A DNA stretch of 64,000 bases from Paracrocinitomix sp040880585 (GCA_040880585.1 JBBDID010000003.1:130400-194399); one strand, 5' to 3'. Counted from the stretch's first letter, positions 8,763-15,997 are shown. Program-made: numbers and translations. The notes: generated by a model from the letters alone, not told the origin.

Positions 8763-9028
8763 TTTTCAGATTTGTTTGAGGTTTACCCAAATCCTGCAAC
8801 CGGCTATATTAATATTCAAGCCAAAAGCAATTATGATTTGCAAAAGTTAAGCATAGAGCTTTTTGATGCCCTCGGAAGGAAGCAGGAAATTCAAACAATA
8901 TTCAAACAATAATTAAGGAAAACCGATTGCAACTTCCTTTAAATGAAATGAAAAAAGGAATCTACTTTTTGTATCTAAAAAATGATCGAAATGAGTTGAT
9001 TGGAATTGAAAGGGTGATTTTGCAATAA
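8763..9028 (+). pseudogene. remnant of a T9SS type A C-terminal sorting domain
   Basis: In the plus strand from 8769 the translation reads DLFEVYPNPATGYINIQ and continues as a typical T9SS sorting domain up to GRKQEIQTIFKQ, then stops. An 11-bp tandem duplication (ATTCAAACAAT at 8889-8899 and 8900-8910) shifts the frame. Removing one copy restores the usual ending, ENRLQLPLNEMKKGIYFLYL and GIERVILQ, to the TAA at 9026-9028. There is no start codon and no passenger domain upstream, so this is the broken tail of a lost secreted protein at the left edge of the accessory island. Confidence 0.8.
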
Positions 9029-9114
9029 ACACGTATTCTGTTTTGAGCCGCACGGTAATATACATGCTACTGCGAGCGCCCTGCGCCCAATGATTTTGGG
9101 TTCTAATTGTTATG
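9029..9114. repeat. cassette-boundary site 1 (Q-type module)
   Basis: TTGAGCCGCACGG (9043-9055) is followed by the recurrent Q module at 9075-9114, whose core is CCCAATGATTTTGGG (hairpin CCCAA/TTGGG) and TTCTAATTGTTATG. On the minus strand it reads TAACAATTAGAACCC, like the start of an integron attC site. The TAA stop of the ParE-like toxin is the TAA of this site. Confidence 0.75.
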
Positions 9115-9424
9115 GGTAGTTTTTCAACTCTTTGAACACACTTTTTGGATCCTGACGATTATCCGAAATAGTTAAAATTTCAATTTTAGGTGCTCGAATT
9201 CTGAAATAGAAAGAAGTTTGTTTGGAAACAACACTTTTGTAAATACCAGCAATTTCAGTTTCTAGACAAGAAAAAGGAAACTTTTCAATAGTATAAACAT
9301 TTTCTTTGAATTTGTCGAAGAATTTATCTCTAGAAATAATACCAAATTCGAGTTCAATATATTGAAGCAACAATGTAAGTTTAGCTTCTGCTAAAGGAGA
9401 TAAAAAGGTGGTGTATTGGGTCAT
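9110..9424 (-). CDS. ParE/RelE-type toxin of a toxin-antitoxin pair
   Basis: A 104-residue protein of the RelE/ParE superfamily: helical N-terminus (LSPLAEAKLTLLLQYIELEFG), then the central FPFSCLETEIAGIYKSVVSKQTSFYFRI and the typical terminal strand IEILTISDNRQDPKSVF. Members either inhibit gyrase (ParE) or cleave mRNA (RelE); the sequence alone does not decide. Its start overlaps the end of the upstream antitoxin by four bases. The stop codon lies in a cassette-boundary repeat. Confidence 0.8.
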   Translation of the reverse strand: MTQYTTFLSPLAEAKLTLLLQYIELEFGIISRDKFFDKFKENVYTIEKFPFSCLETEIAGIYKSVVSKQTSFYFRIRAPKIEILTISDNRQDPKSVFKELKNYP

Positions 9425-9771
9425 GACACTTTCTTAACGAAGTCATCAAATGAAATTCCTTTTCCTTCATCAAGCTGTTTCAAAGCAATTTCGATTTCCT
9501 TTTTTTCATATTTAGTCAACTTAACCTTTTCTTGGGAAGTTTCCTTTTTAAGGAAATGTTTGATCTTCTTGATCATTTCCGGATTGTCAATGCTCAAGAT
9601 CAACTTTGCAAGTTCTATTTTGGATGATTGAATGTCCATTAATGTAAAGATACGAAATTTCGTGTCAAGAGCCAACATGTCCTCAGCGAGTCAACCGGTT
9701 GTCGCAGATTTAAGGTGTAAATTTGCGCTAACAGGCTTTTTAGGCTATTCTTCGAGATAATTTTTAATTGT
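9399..9771. repeat. 373-bp exact duplication, copy A
   Basis: This block is base-for-base the same as 13252-13624 as far as I can compare by eye. It contains the antitoxin gene, a P-type palindromic site and the last codons of a DUF6090 gene whose intact version lies only at copy B. The right border falls at TTGT/TATGG, the core of the boundary repeat. Confidence 0.9.
9421..9639 (-). CDS. antitoxin partner of the ParE-like toxin (copy A)
   Basis: A 72-residue protein starting MDIQSSKIELAKLIL, with a charged helical N-terminus and the C-terminal DEGKGISFDDFVKKVS. That shape, a small DNA-binding or dimerising helix bundle followed by a toxin-neutralising tail, is usual for antitoxins of Bacteroidota ParE/RelE pairs. 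I start at 9639, where ATG follows an AT-rich leader; an upstream frame to 9678 is less antitoxin-like. It overlaps the toxin start by four bases (ATGA). An identical gene at 13274 has no toxin. Confidence 0.75.
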   Translation of the reverse strand: MDIQSSKIELAKLILSIDNPEMIKKIKHFLKKETSQEKVKLTKYEKKEIEIALKQLDEGKGISFDDFVKKVS

Positions 9772-9776
9772 TATGG
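9698..9776. repeat. cassette-boundary site 2 (P module plus Q-like core)
   Basis: P module at 9698-9735: an imperfect palindrome of about 35 bp, GTTGTCGCAGATTT, a seven-base spacer, and AAATTTGCGCTAAC, ending in AGG. It is followed by TTTTTAATTGTTATGG at 9761-9776, which overlaps the TAA stop of the DUF5615 gene. Confidence 0.8.
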
Positions 9777-10115
9777 TGCGCTTTTTATAATTTCAAGGCA
9801 GGCAAGTTCCTCATTGCTTGCAAACAGCTCAATAGTATGTTGATGTGCTTCTAATACTTTAGAGACTTCCTTTGTAATGTGATTCGATACCCTAAGCCAT
9901 ATAATCTTTGGCGGATGCCCCCAGACTAATGAGAAATTATAGAAGTCAGAATCAAAGGTTACAATAATGTAGTCGTGCTTTTTAGCATACTCCCAAATTT
10001 CGCGATCAGTTTTATTTTCGAGACCAAGATTTTTTACTTGAGCCGAATCTGGGAAGCTATCTTTCAATAGATTAAGAATACGGTGTGAAATATTTTGGTC
10101 GAAAAGCAGTTTCAT
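9771..10115 (-). CDS. DUF5615 PIN-like toxin
   Basis: A 114-residue PIN-like protein of the DUF5615 family. It starts MKLLFDQNISHRI, with the first acidic position in LLFDQN. It continues with LENKTDREIWEYAKKHDYIIVTFDSDF, giving the further acidic residues D and E of a PIN active site and the DSDF motif. Family members are ribonuclease-like toxins paired with DUF433 proteins. Its start overlaps the stop of the DUF433 gene by four bases (ATGA), and its TAA stop is part of a boundary repeat. Confidence 0.85.
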   Translation of the reverse strand: MKLLFDQNISHRILNLLKDSFPDSAQVKNLGLENKTDREIWEYAKKHDYIIVTFDSDFYNFSLVWGHPPKIIWLRVSNHITKEVSKVLEAHQHTIELFASNEELACLEIIKSAP

Positions 10116-10333
10116 GATGCAATTCCAAGATGCCCTTCACGTGAGGCAGCATACTGTAAACATGCATTGATTTGTTCCATAGATAGTTCAGGGAAGTCCT
10201 CAATGATTTCTTCCTTCGACATTCCGTTTGCTAGCCAGTTAAGTACATCACCAACAACAATTCTAGTTCCTTTAATGATTGGCTTTCCGAAACGTACTTG
10301 TGAATCGATTCCTATGTAGTCCTTGAAATTCAT
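10112..10333 (-). CDS. DUF433 antitoxin
   Basis: A 73-residue DUF433 protein: MNFKDYIGIDSQVRFGKPIIKGTRI and the helix-turn-helix-like VGDVLNWLANGMSKEEIIEDFP and LSMEQINACLQYA. DUF433 proteins have a winged-helix fold and are the antitoxin and autorepressor of DUF5615 pairs. It lies upstream of and overlaps its toxin. Confidence 0.85.
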   Translation of the reverse strand: MNFKDYIGIDSQVRFGKPIIKGTRIVVGDVLNWLANGMSKEEIIEDFPELSMEQINACLQYAASREGHLGIAS

Positions 10334-10449
10334 ATTGTAAAGATCGGAAATTTATTGGATTTCCAGACCAAAATCGCCATGCAACATAATGGTTTGCCTA
10401 AAATTAGGCATTTTTTAAATGCCGGCGTTAGTGCGTTGGTCAAAATCCA

Positions 10450-10556
10450 GTTGTCGCAGATTTAAGGTGCAAATTTGCGCTAACAGGTAAGCATGATATT
10501 TAGAAAAAATCTGTGGGAGCGCCCTGCGCCCAATGATTTTGGGTTGTAATTGTTAT
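10450..10556. repeat. cassette-boundary site 3 (complete P + Q)
   Basis: The clearest full site. P module at 10450-10487 is followed by a 31-base spacer and the Q module at 10519-10556 (GCGCCCTGCGCCCAATG and TTGGGTTGTAATTGTTATG). GCGCTAACAGG of P can pair with CCCTGCGC of Q, leaving CTAA bulged, so the two modules can fold as one long imperfect stem. Confidence 0.8.
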
Positions 10557-10566
10557 GTGACGTTTT

Positions 10567-10923
10567 TTAATACTCTTGAATAAGCACTTCAGTTGGAATA
10601 CGCAGAGCCTTGCTGAGTTTTCTAACCATATCAAGAGTAAGCTTTCTTTTCCGATTAAGAATTTCACTGACGCGACTCTTAAAGCCAATCATAGCGACTA
10701 AATCTTTTTGCTTCATTCCCATTTGTTCCATTCGAAACTTGATAGCCTCAACGGGGTCAGGCATTTCAATAGGAAAATGTTCGTTTTCGTATTTATCAAT
10801 GAGAATAGATAGAATTTCCAGCTCATCACCTTCTTTTGTTCCGGGCTTGGCATCAAATATTTTTTCAAGTTGTTCAAGGGCTTTTTGGTAGTCCTTTTCA
10901 GAGTGTATTGGTGAAATTTTCAT
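10567..10923 (-). CDS. HigA-type XRE antitoxin
   Basis: A 118-residue protein with an N-terminal helical region (HSEKDYQKALEQLEKIFDA) and a C-terminal HTH of the XRE type, MGMKQKDLVAMIGFKSRVSEILNRKRKL, followed by TLDMVRKLSKALRIP. This is the layout of HigA antitoxins associated with HigB toxins. It follows the toxin gene by three bases, the toxin-first order usual for hig operons. Confidence 0.85.
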   Translation of the reverse strand: MKISPIHSEKDYQKALEQLEKIFDAKPGTKEGDELEILSILIDKYENEHFPIEMPDPVEAIKFRMEQMGMKQKDLVAMIGFKSRVSEILNRKRKLTLDMVRKLSKALRIPTEVLIQEY

Positions 10924-10926
10924 AAT

Positions 10927-11220
10927 CTAAACTTTTGTTGCGTCTACTTTGTCGTATTCAGCATGGGTTCCAACGAACCTGATCCATACGATCCCGTAGT
11001 CATAATTAATTCTAACAATGAGTCGATAGTTATTGCCTTTAATGTTAAAAACAACTCGGTTATCTTCAAGTATACTAGCACTAGGATAGTGAGCTTTAAT
11101 GTCATTAGGTGCAGTCCAGTTTGCTTTTTCAGCTTCACGATACCATACTTTTAGTTGCTGTTCACAATCTTTATGTTTTTCCCAGTACTCTCTAAGCGTC
11201 CGTTTGGCAATTACTCTCAC
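10927..11220 (-). CDS. HigB-type mRNA interferase toxin
   Basis: A 97-residue HigB toxin. It begins MRVIAKRTLREYWEKH and has the family's W-Y/R-x-A...W segment (LKVWYREAEKANW), then the conserved NRVVFNIKGNNYRLIVRINYDYG and the terminal WIRFVGTHAEYDKVDA. HigB cleaves translated mRNA at the ribosome. It is the first gene of the two-gene unit. Confidence 0.9.
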   Translation of the reverse strand: MRVIAKRTLREYWEKHKDCEQQLKVWYREAEKANWTAPNDIKAHYPSASILEDNRVVFNIKGNNYRLIVRINYDYGIVWIRFVGTHAEYDKVDATKV

Positions 11221-11312
11221 ATTTTAATTTATAATACAAAGATAGTCAAAAGTTACCATATCGGGAACAAAAGTTTTAAAAAAGTATAAAAAGAAAGTTC
11301 TGAATAAGCCCA

Positions 11313-11370
11313 GTTGTCGCAGATTTAAGGCGAAAACCTGTTTACCGACAGGCAGATCCGCGCTAACAGG
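11313..11370. repeat. cassette-boundary site 4 (expanded P module)
   Basis: The P palindrome is present (GTTGTCGCAGATTTAAGGCG and CGCGCTAACAGG) but is split by about 20 bases carrying a small hairpin, CCTG/CAGG (CCTGTTTACCGACAGG). No recognisable Q module follows before the hipT-like stop codon. Confidence 0.7.
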
Positions 11371-11401
11371 ATAGAGGTGAATTTCCTAAGTTAGTCCACT
11401 T

Positions 11402-12385
11402 TTAACGCGATAATTTTTTGAATCTAGTTTGATAAGATTGTAAATAATTTCTTTTCGCTTTTTCGCTCAAATATGAATTATGTATTAGTTCTTCAACTTT
11501 GTCAGAACGAGTTAAAAGATCAGAAAAAACATCCTCGGATTGTTTATGACTAATCTCTGATTCTTCAGCTAGAATAGAGAATTGGTCGCGAATTTTACCT
11601 TTAGCTAAATTTCTTGGCAAAAGTCCATCATCTAATGCGAAGTCTCTATCTGTGATATGCATTTTAGTATTGAGTAAATCATACGCTGGGCTTAATCGAA
11701 AGTCACCTTGAGGAGTTTCTATTAATGAGAAGTTTTTGTAATGAGCATCCCCATTTGAAAACAAGTAATTAAAGGCAATTAATTTGAGAAGTTTCGGAGC
11801 ATCTAACTTGTATACATTAAGATACTTTTTTAGTAGAATAAATATATCCAAATAGCTGCCTAAATACTTGTAGTTCTCTCCATGTGTTTGTGGTGTTAGG
11901 CCAGCTAATGATGCAAAATCTTCTTTGGCTAGTTTGGTTCCCTTATCGTTTATATCAAATCGTTTAGTAATGTAAGCGATTTCTCCATTTTTAAAGAAAA
12001 TAAGCGCATTTTCGGCAGTTTCGATATTGAAAACTTGCCGTGCAATTTGCATTGTTAAATGTTCATTAGCAGGCATTTGATCTAAATTTTTTCCAACCTT
12101 AGGTATTGGCTTTAGTATATGTGTGCCTTGCTCGCCTTCTTTTATTAGGCGAATTTTGTTTTTGTCTAGAATTACTGAAAACTTTTCCTGAACCCCGGAA
12201 ATTGACATTCGCTTTATGTTTTCTTCATAAAGTTCATCTGTTTCTTCATTACTTGATGGCGATCCGTACGGAAGTATATGGTTTACTTTTCGACCATCAA
12301 AAACTCTACGTAGACATGTTGTACTATATGTGTTATAACCTGTCGCGAGGGTTCCGGGACAATTATTGACTTGTATCAATTCCAT
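11402..12385 (-). CDS. hipT: HipT-type Ser/Thr kinase toxin (HipA C-terminal kinase)
   Basis: A 327-residue kinase made only of the HipA kinase core, as in the three-gene HipBST systems. The glycine-rich loop reads MSISGVQEKFS, with S61 and S63 in a Ser-Ile-Ser motif, the position autophosphorylated in E. coli O127 HipT. The catalytic loop NGDAHYKN gives D213 and N218, and LSPAYDLLN gives the metal-binding D236. Known HipT phosphorylates tryptophanyl-tRNA synthetase and HipA phosphorylates GltX; the target here is unknown. The missing N-terminal subdomain is encoded by the next gene upstream (HipS), one base away. Confidence 0.88.
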   Translation of the reverse strand: MELIQVNNCPGTLATGYNTYSTTCLRRVFDGRKVNHILPYGSPSSNEETDELYEENIKRMSISGVQEKFSVILDKNKIRLIKEGEQGTHILKPIPKVGKNLDQMPANEHLTMQIARQVFNIETAENALIFFKNGEIAYITKRFDINDKGTKLAKEDFASLAGLTPQTHGENYKYLGSYLDIFILLKKYLNVYKLDAPKLLKLIAFNYLFSNGDAHYKNFSLIETPQGDFRLSPAYDLLNTKMHITDRDFALDDGLLPRNLAKGKIRDQFSILAEESEISHKQSEDVFSDLLTRSDKVEELIHNSYLSEKAKRNYLQSYQTRFKKLSR

Positions 12386-12386
12386 T

Positions 12387-12710
12387 TTAAAAAAGTTTTT
12401 TGACAGTTACAGCTCCTATTGTATCATGTTGTGCAGTTGTTATAAGTAGTCCAAAATAATCGTCTTTGTCTATTCGCATATTTCTACAAACTATCTGCTT
12501 GTTTGTTCCTTCAGGTAACATATTATAGAAAAATGGAAACAAGAAGTCAGAATGATATTCTTGTTTAGTTTTGGGCAGAGTTAAGCTGATACTATTTTTT
12601 GAAGGGTTTGAAAACCAGGAGTCAGTATAACGAAAAGTAAATTGCCCATTGTCATTTTGGGTAAGTTCACCTGCTTTTTCTCCTTTAAAATATATCTCGG
12701 CTTGTCTCAT
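12387..12710 (-). CDS. hipS: HipS-like protein (HipA N-terminal subdomain 1)
   Basis: A 107-residue protein equal to the N-terminal subdomain of HipA (Couple_hipA): YFKGEKAGELTQNDNGQFTF, then SLTLP and FPFFYNMLPEG. In HipBST systems this stand-alone piece acts as the antitoxin of the HipT kinase. It overlaps the HTH gene upstream by four bases and abuts the kinase gene, so the three form one operon in the order hipB-hipS-hipT. Confidence 0.85.
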   Translation of the reverse strand: MRQAEIYFKGEKAGELTQNDNGQFTFRYTDSWFSNPSKNSISLTLPKTKQEYHSDFLFPFFYNMLPEGTNKQIVCRNMRIDKDDYFGLLITTAQHDTIGAVTVKKLF

Positions 12711-12919
12711 TTAGGATTTTTATCTAAACTTTTCACTTTTAAACATACTTCCATGCCCAAGATATCTGCAATTTTGGATAGTGTTTTTAATGTTGGGTTT
12801 GATTGACCTCTTTCAATTTTGTAAAGTGTATTAACACTAATACCAGCTAAGTCAGCTAGTTTTGGCTGTGTCACATTTAATGTTTTTCTCCTTTTTTTAA
12901 TTGTATTTCCAATTACCAT
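12707..12919 (-). CDS. hipB: HipB-like XRE repressor
   Basis: A 70-residue XRE helix-turn-helix protein (VTQPKLADLAGISVNTLYKIERGQSNPTLKTLSKIADIL). Its position at the head of the operon, with near-identical palindromes just upstream, points to autoregulation as in HipBST. Its stop overlaps the hipS start (ATGA). Confidence 0.88.
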   Translation of the reverse strand: MVIGNTIKKRRKTLNVTQPKLADLAGISVNTLYKIERGQSNPTLKTLSKIADILGMEVCLKVKSLDKNPK

Positions 12920-12920
12920 T

Positions 12921-12940
12921 TTAATCGTATAGTGTGATTT
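12921..12940. promoter_or_regulatory. putative HipB operator O1
   Basis: The minus strand reads AAATCACACTATACGATTAA directly upstream of the hipB start codon, an imperfect version of the half-site AAAATCACA of the perfect palindrome at 13040. Confidence 0.5.
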
Positions 12941-12978
12941 CTATGTAAAAATAATTCAAAATCAAGAGAATTCCTATA

Positions 12979-12998
12979 AAAATCACATTATAATATGA
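12979..12998. promoter_or_regulatory. putative HipB operator O2
   Basis: AAAATCACATTATAATATGA shares its left 16 bases with the palindrome at 13040, but its right half is degenerate. Confidence 0.55.
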
Positions 12999-13039
12999 AA
13001 ATAGAGTGATTAATAAAGGTGCAGCTATGAAATACGAAT

Positions 13040-13063
13040 AAAATCACATTATAATGTGATTTT
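13040..13063. promoter_or_regulatory. putative HipB operator O3, perfect 24-bp palindrome
   Basis: AAAATCACATTA is followed directly by its exact reverse complement. It lies 120 bases upstream of hipB with two weaker copies between, as expected for cooperative autorepression. Confidence 0.65.
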
Positions 13064-13204
13064 TAAATAAGTTATCGACGTAATATTTAAAATAAGTCTA
13101 ATTTCAACCGCCAACAAAAACGGATTTTTCATTTTTTAGTTTTGATTTTGAGCATGATAGAAAAATGATCAAAGAAAGAATAATGGATATTTGGAATTTC
13201 ACCA

Positions 13205-13252
13205 GTTGTCGCGGATTTGCAATCCGTGACACATATTCTTTGAGCCGCACGG
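13205..13252. repeat. cassette-boundary site 5 (degenerate P) and duplicated junction
   Basis: GTTGTCGCGGATTTGCAATC starts like a P module but continues as the hairpin GCGGATTTGCAATCCG. ACACATATTCTTTGAGCCGCACGG then matches 9029-9055 next to the toxin of copy A. The toxin and site 1 are missing here. Confidence 0.65.
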
Positions 13253-13273
13253 ATAAAAAGGTGGTGTATTGGG

Positions 13274-13492
13274 TCATGACACTTTCTTAACGAAGTCATC
13301 AAATGAAATTCCTTTTCCTTCATCAAGCTGTTTCAAAGCAATTTCGATTTCCTTTTTTTCATATTTAGTCAACTTAACCTTTTCTTGGGAAGTTTCCTTT
13401 TTAAGGAAATGTTTGATCTTCTTGATCATTTCCGGATTGTCAATGCTCAAGATCAACTTTGCAAGTTCTATTTTGGATGATTGAATGTCCAT
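13274..13492 (-). CDS. orphan antitoxin (identical copy B)
   Basis: The same 72-residue antitoxin as at 9421-9639, including the leader. The ParE-like toxin that should follow is absent: downstream sequence jumps from the end of the antitoxin to TTGAGCCGCACGG, the sequence that lies beyond the toxin at copy A. It could be an anti-addiction antitoxin or a decaying remnant. Confidence 0.75.
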   Translation of the reverse strand: MDIQSSKIELAKLILSIDNPEMIKKIKHFLKKETSQEKVKLTKYEKKEIEIALKQLDEGKGISFDDFVKKVS

Positions 13493-13550
13493 TAATGTAA
13501 AGATACGAAATTTCGTGTCAAGAGCCAACATGTCCTCAGCGAGTCAACCG

Positions 13551-13588
13551 GTTGTCGCAGATTTAAGGTGTAAATTTGCGCTAACAGG
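13551..13588. repeat. cassette-boundary site 6 (P module)
   Basis: The same P palindrome as at 9698-9735, within duplication copy B and just beyond the 3' end of the DUF6090 gene. Confidence 0.8.
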
Positions 13589-13597
13589 CTTTTTAGG

Positions 13598-14275
13598 CTA
13601 TTCTTCGAGATAATTTTTAATTGTGGCTCTTAAGGATTCTGCTTCCTGAGATAAAGTGGGGCTGAAAAATAATAGGAATTCAATAAAATTCTTTTTTTCG
13701 TAGATCAAATTTTCCAGGCGCAGATTTCCTTCAATGGGTTTTGATACTTCGAACTGGCCAAAGTTGTTTTTTTCGTTAATTAACTTCAAATGATTATTTA
13801 GTTCTGACTGCATTATTTCATTTTTTTCGAGGACTAAATTATAAACTTTCAATAATTCTTCAGAGCTATGATAATAGTGCAAAATTTCAGTTTTAAGTTG
13901 ACCCTTTTCGATTGAATAAAAGGCACCGGTGCCTTGCATTTCAGTTATCGTATAATGATTTATTTCGAATAGATAAATACCTGTGATATGTGAAAATATC
14001 GTATCCGCTTCTTTGTCACCGTTCATTGCTAACATAGCTGTTTTACAATTTTCTAATTGTATTTTCGAATAGTCAGTTAAACCTTGAAGTGCACTAATGT
14101 CATTGCCAAGGTCAGCGTCTAATCGCAATAAGTAGTCGCGTTCCAAACTTATTCTTTCTCGGTCTTTTCGCCACTCGTCAAAATAGAAAGATGCTGTAAT
14201 ACCTATGAAAATGATAATTACTTCAAAAAAATATGGCTTAAAATTCTTAATTCTTTCCCTATTGAAAAAAATCAT
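13598..14275 (-). CDS. DUF6090-like membrane protein
   Basis: A 225-residue protein with one membrane segment near the N-terminus (FFEVIIIFIGITASFYFDEWRKDRE), followed by a long, mostly helical soluble domain. The E-x5-G-I-x7-W-R/N arrangement is the signature of DUF6090 proteins, common in Flavobacteria and of unknown role. Its last codons (IKNYLEE) are duplicated at 9745-9771 as part of the 373-bp repeat. Confidence 0.65.
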   Translation of the reverse strand: MIFFNRERIKNFKPYFFEVIIIFIGITASFYFDEWRKDRERISLERDYLLRLDADLGNDISALQGLTDYSKIQLENCKTAMLAMNGDKEADTIFSHITGIYLFEINHYTITEMQGTGAFYSIEKGQLKTEILHYYHSSEELLKVYNLVLEKNEIMQSELNNHLKLINEKNNFGQFEVSKPIEGNLRLENLIYEKKNFIEFLLFFSPTLSQEAESLRATIKNYLEE

Positions 14276-14290
14276 TTGCTAATTTTTAAT

Positions 14291-14423
14291 TCGGACTAAC
14301 GTTTGAGTAAATATAGGCAATTTACTTTGTTCAACGGATCCGCCTGAGGCGGAGTAGTTGAATTGCGTCATGAATTGTGTCGGCCAAACCTGCGCACAAT
14401 GATTTTGGGTTCTAATTGTTGTG
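14291..14423. repeat. cassette-boundary site 7 (long hairpin plus Q)
   Basis: TCGGACTAACGTTTGAGTAA opens the site. A hairpin follows (TTCAAC, GATCCGCC TGA GGCGGA, GTTGAA), then CGGCCAAACCTGCGC and the Q module CAATGATTTTGGGTTC and TAATTGTTGTG. The same layout is found at 18449-18583. The TAG stop of the SDR gene lies in Q. Confidence 0.8.
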
Positions 14424-15836
14424 TTTAGTTATTTTTCTTATCATACCCCTGAAAATCAAGCCATGAAAAGGCAATACTGAGTACCAATACAGTCTCCCCA
14501 ATAAACCTAAGGGTCTAAATGTCGCTGTCTGTTCAAGTCGATCATCTGCAATCTTGAATTCTAGCCAAGCTTCTCCAGGTAATTTCATTTCAGCAAATAA
14601 TAGCAAACGGCCCTCATTTTTATTGGCGTACAAAACTCTCCAAAAATCTACTGCATCCCCTGCCTTAATTGAAGTAAAATTAGTTCTTCCTCTTCTTAAT
14701 CCAACTCCACCTACCATTTTGTCTAATAGTCCTCTTAACTTCCATAACCAATTGGCATAGTACCAACCCGTTTCACCACCTATGCTCCAAATCTTGTTCA
14801 AGCACGATTCGCGGTTGTCGAATTTTCTTTTTCGCCTGTCAACAAAGCATCCAAAAGTGGGTACTTCAATAAAATTCGAAACATTGAAATTGATCCCACT
14901 GCTAACGTAAGAATCTTTCCAACTTGAAATAATCTCATTACTTTCAATTTTATCGAATGCTTTCTTTAAAGCTTGCTTGTACCCAATAGGTTCAATTCCT
15001 AGAATTGAATTAATTCGACTATCTCTACAGACGACTTCAACTTTCATGCTATTTACAAGAGATACTGCAAGCTTATAAGATGTTGAGGTAACGAAATACA
15101 GCCAGTAGGAAGAGAGTTTTGGCGTCATGATTGGCACAACAAAAATTTGACGACTTAGATTGCGGGATTCTGCAAAACCCAAAAGCATTTGCTTGTAGGA
15201 TAATACATCAGGGCCACCTATATCAAAATTTTGATTGAAAGTTTTTTCGTTAAATAAGGATTTAGAAAGAAATGCAATTACATCTGAAACTCCAATGGGT
15301 TGACATTTTGTGCTTAACCATTTAGGGGTGATCATAATTGGCAATTTTTCGACTAGATCCCTGATAATTTCAAAGGAGGCGCTGCCAGATCCGATAATGA
15401 TTCCTGCCCTTAATGCTGTGAAACTATATTTGCCTTTATTGAGTTCAATTTCCACATCCTTCCTAGAACTGAGATGTTTAGAAAGTTCTGATTCATTGAC
15501 TATACCACTTAAATATATGACATGTTTGACCTTTGTATTTTCTAAGGCTTTTCTGAAGTTTATAGCGGATGTTTTTTCCAGGGATTTATAATCATTTGAA
15601 GATGACATTGAATGAACTAAATAATATGCACCATCAATATCTTCTGGTATATTCTTGAGCGTCCCCTCATCCAAAAGATCAACTTCTATTACTGAAACCT
15701 TCTGTCTAATTGAGTTAGGTGGATTGAACCTTTGAGGATCTCGGGCACAGCAAATAACTTCATGTCCGGCCTCAACCAAAACAGGGAGCAATCTTTTTCC
15801 TATATACCCGGTTGAACCGGTTAGTAATATTTTCAT
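14412..15836 (-). CDS. SDR-family NAD(P)-binding protein with DUF2867 domain
   Basis: A 474-residue two-domain protein. Residues 1-290 are an atypical short-chain dehydrogenase (GSTGYIGKRLLPVLVEAG nucleotide-binding loop, YYLVHSMSS, and a C-terminal sugar-epimerase-like part). Residues about 320-470 are DUF2867 (GGETGWYYANWLWKLRG; GRLLLFAEMKLPGEAWLEF; GLLGRLYWYSVLPFHGLIF). The substrate is unknown. It overlaps the upstream Lacal_2735-type gene by four bases, a pairing often seen in Flavobacteria. Its last three codons and stop lie in the boundary repeat. Confidence 0.85.
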   Translation of the reverse strand: MKILLTGSTGYIGKRLLPVLVEAGHEVICCARDPQRFNPPNSIRQKVSVIEVDLLDEGTLKNIPEDIDGAYYLVHSMSSSNDYKSLEKTSAINFRKALENTKVKHVIYLSGIVNESELSKHLSSRKDVEIELNKGKYSFTALRAGIIIGSGSASFEIIRDLVEKLPIMITPKWLSTKCQPIGVSDVIAFLSKSLFNEKTFNQNFDIGGPDVLSYKQMLLGFAESRNLSRQIFVVPIMTPKLSSYWLYFVTSTSYKLAVSLVNSMKVEVVCRDSRINSILGIEPIGYKQALKKAFDKIESNEIISSWKDSYVSSGINFNVSNFIEVPTFGCFVDRRKRKFDNRESCLNKIWSIGGETGWYYANWLWKLRGLLDKMVGGVGLRRGRTNFTSIKAGDAVDFWRVLYANKNEGRLLLFAEMKLPGEAWLEFKIADDRLEQTATFRPLGLLGRLYWYSVLPFHGLIFRGMIRKITKHNN

Positions 15837-15997
15837 TTTAATTGTTCAATCCGCATAAGAACTTCATTCGCCTCTGCCATTTTGGCGTCACTTAATTTTC
15901 TATTTGAGGTGGATAAATCATGTGCTTGTTTTAATAGTACCTTGTATTTGTCGTTAAGCTTGTCGAATTCTGATTTCTTTTTAAATAGTCCAAACAT
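15833..15997 (-). CDS. Lacal_2735-type small protein
   Basis: A 54-residue protein, MFGLFKKKSEFDKLNDKY, then LLKQAHDLSTSNRKLSDAKM and ANEVLMRIEQLK. It is recognisable as the Lacal_2735 family of Flavobacteria, with no known function and no membrane segment. I start at the MFGLFKKK methionine because the family starts there. Its TGA overlaps the ATG of the SDR gene. Confidence 0.8.
   Translation of the reverse strand: MFGLFKKKSEFDKLNDKYKVLLKQAHDLSTSNRKLSDAKMAEANEVLMRIEQLK

Larger units (their letters stand above)
13252..13624. repeat. 373-bp exact duplication, copy B
   Basis: Second copy of the block at 9399-9771. Here the right end runs into the intact DUF6090 gene, whose last nine codons are the part also found at copy A. 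Confidence 0.9.

Noticed and set aside
13129..13326. Minus-strand frame of 65 residues upstream of hipB
   Set aside because: It spans a boundary repeat and the duplication junction and shows no coding character.
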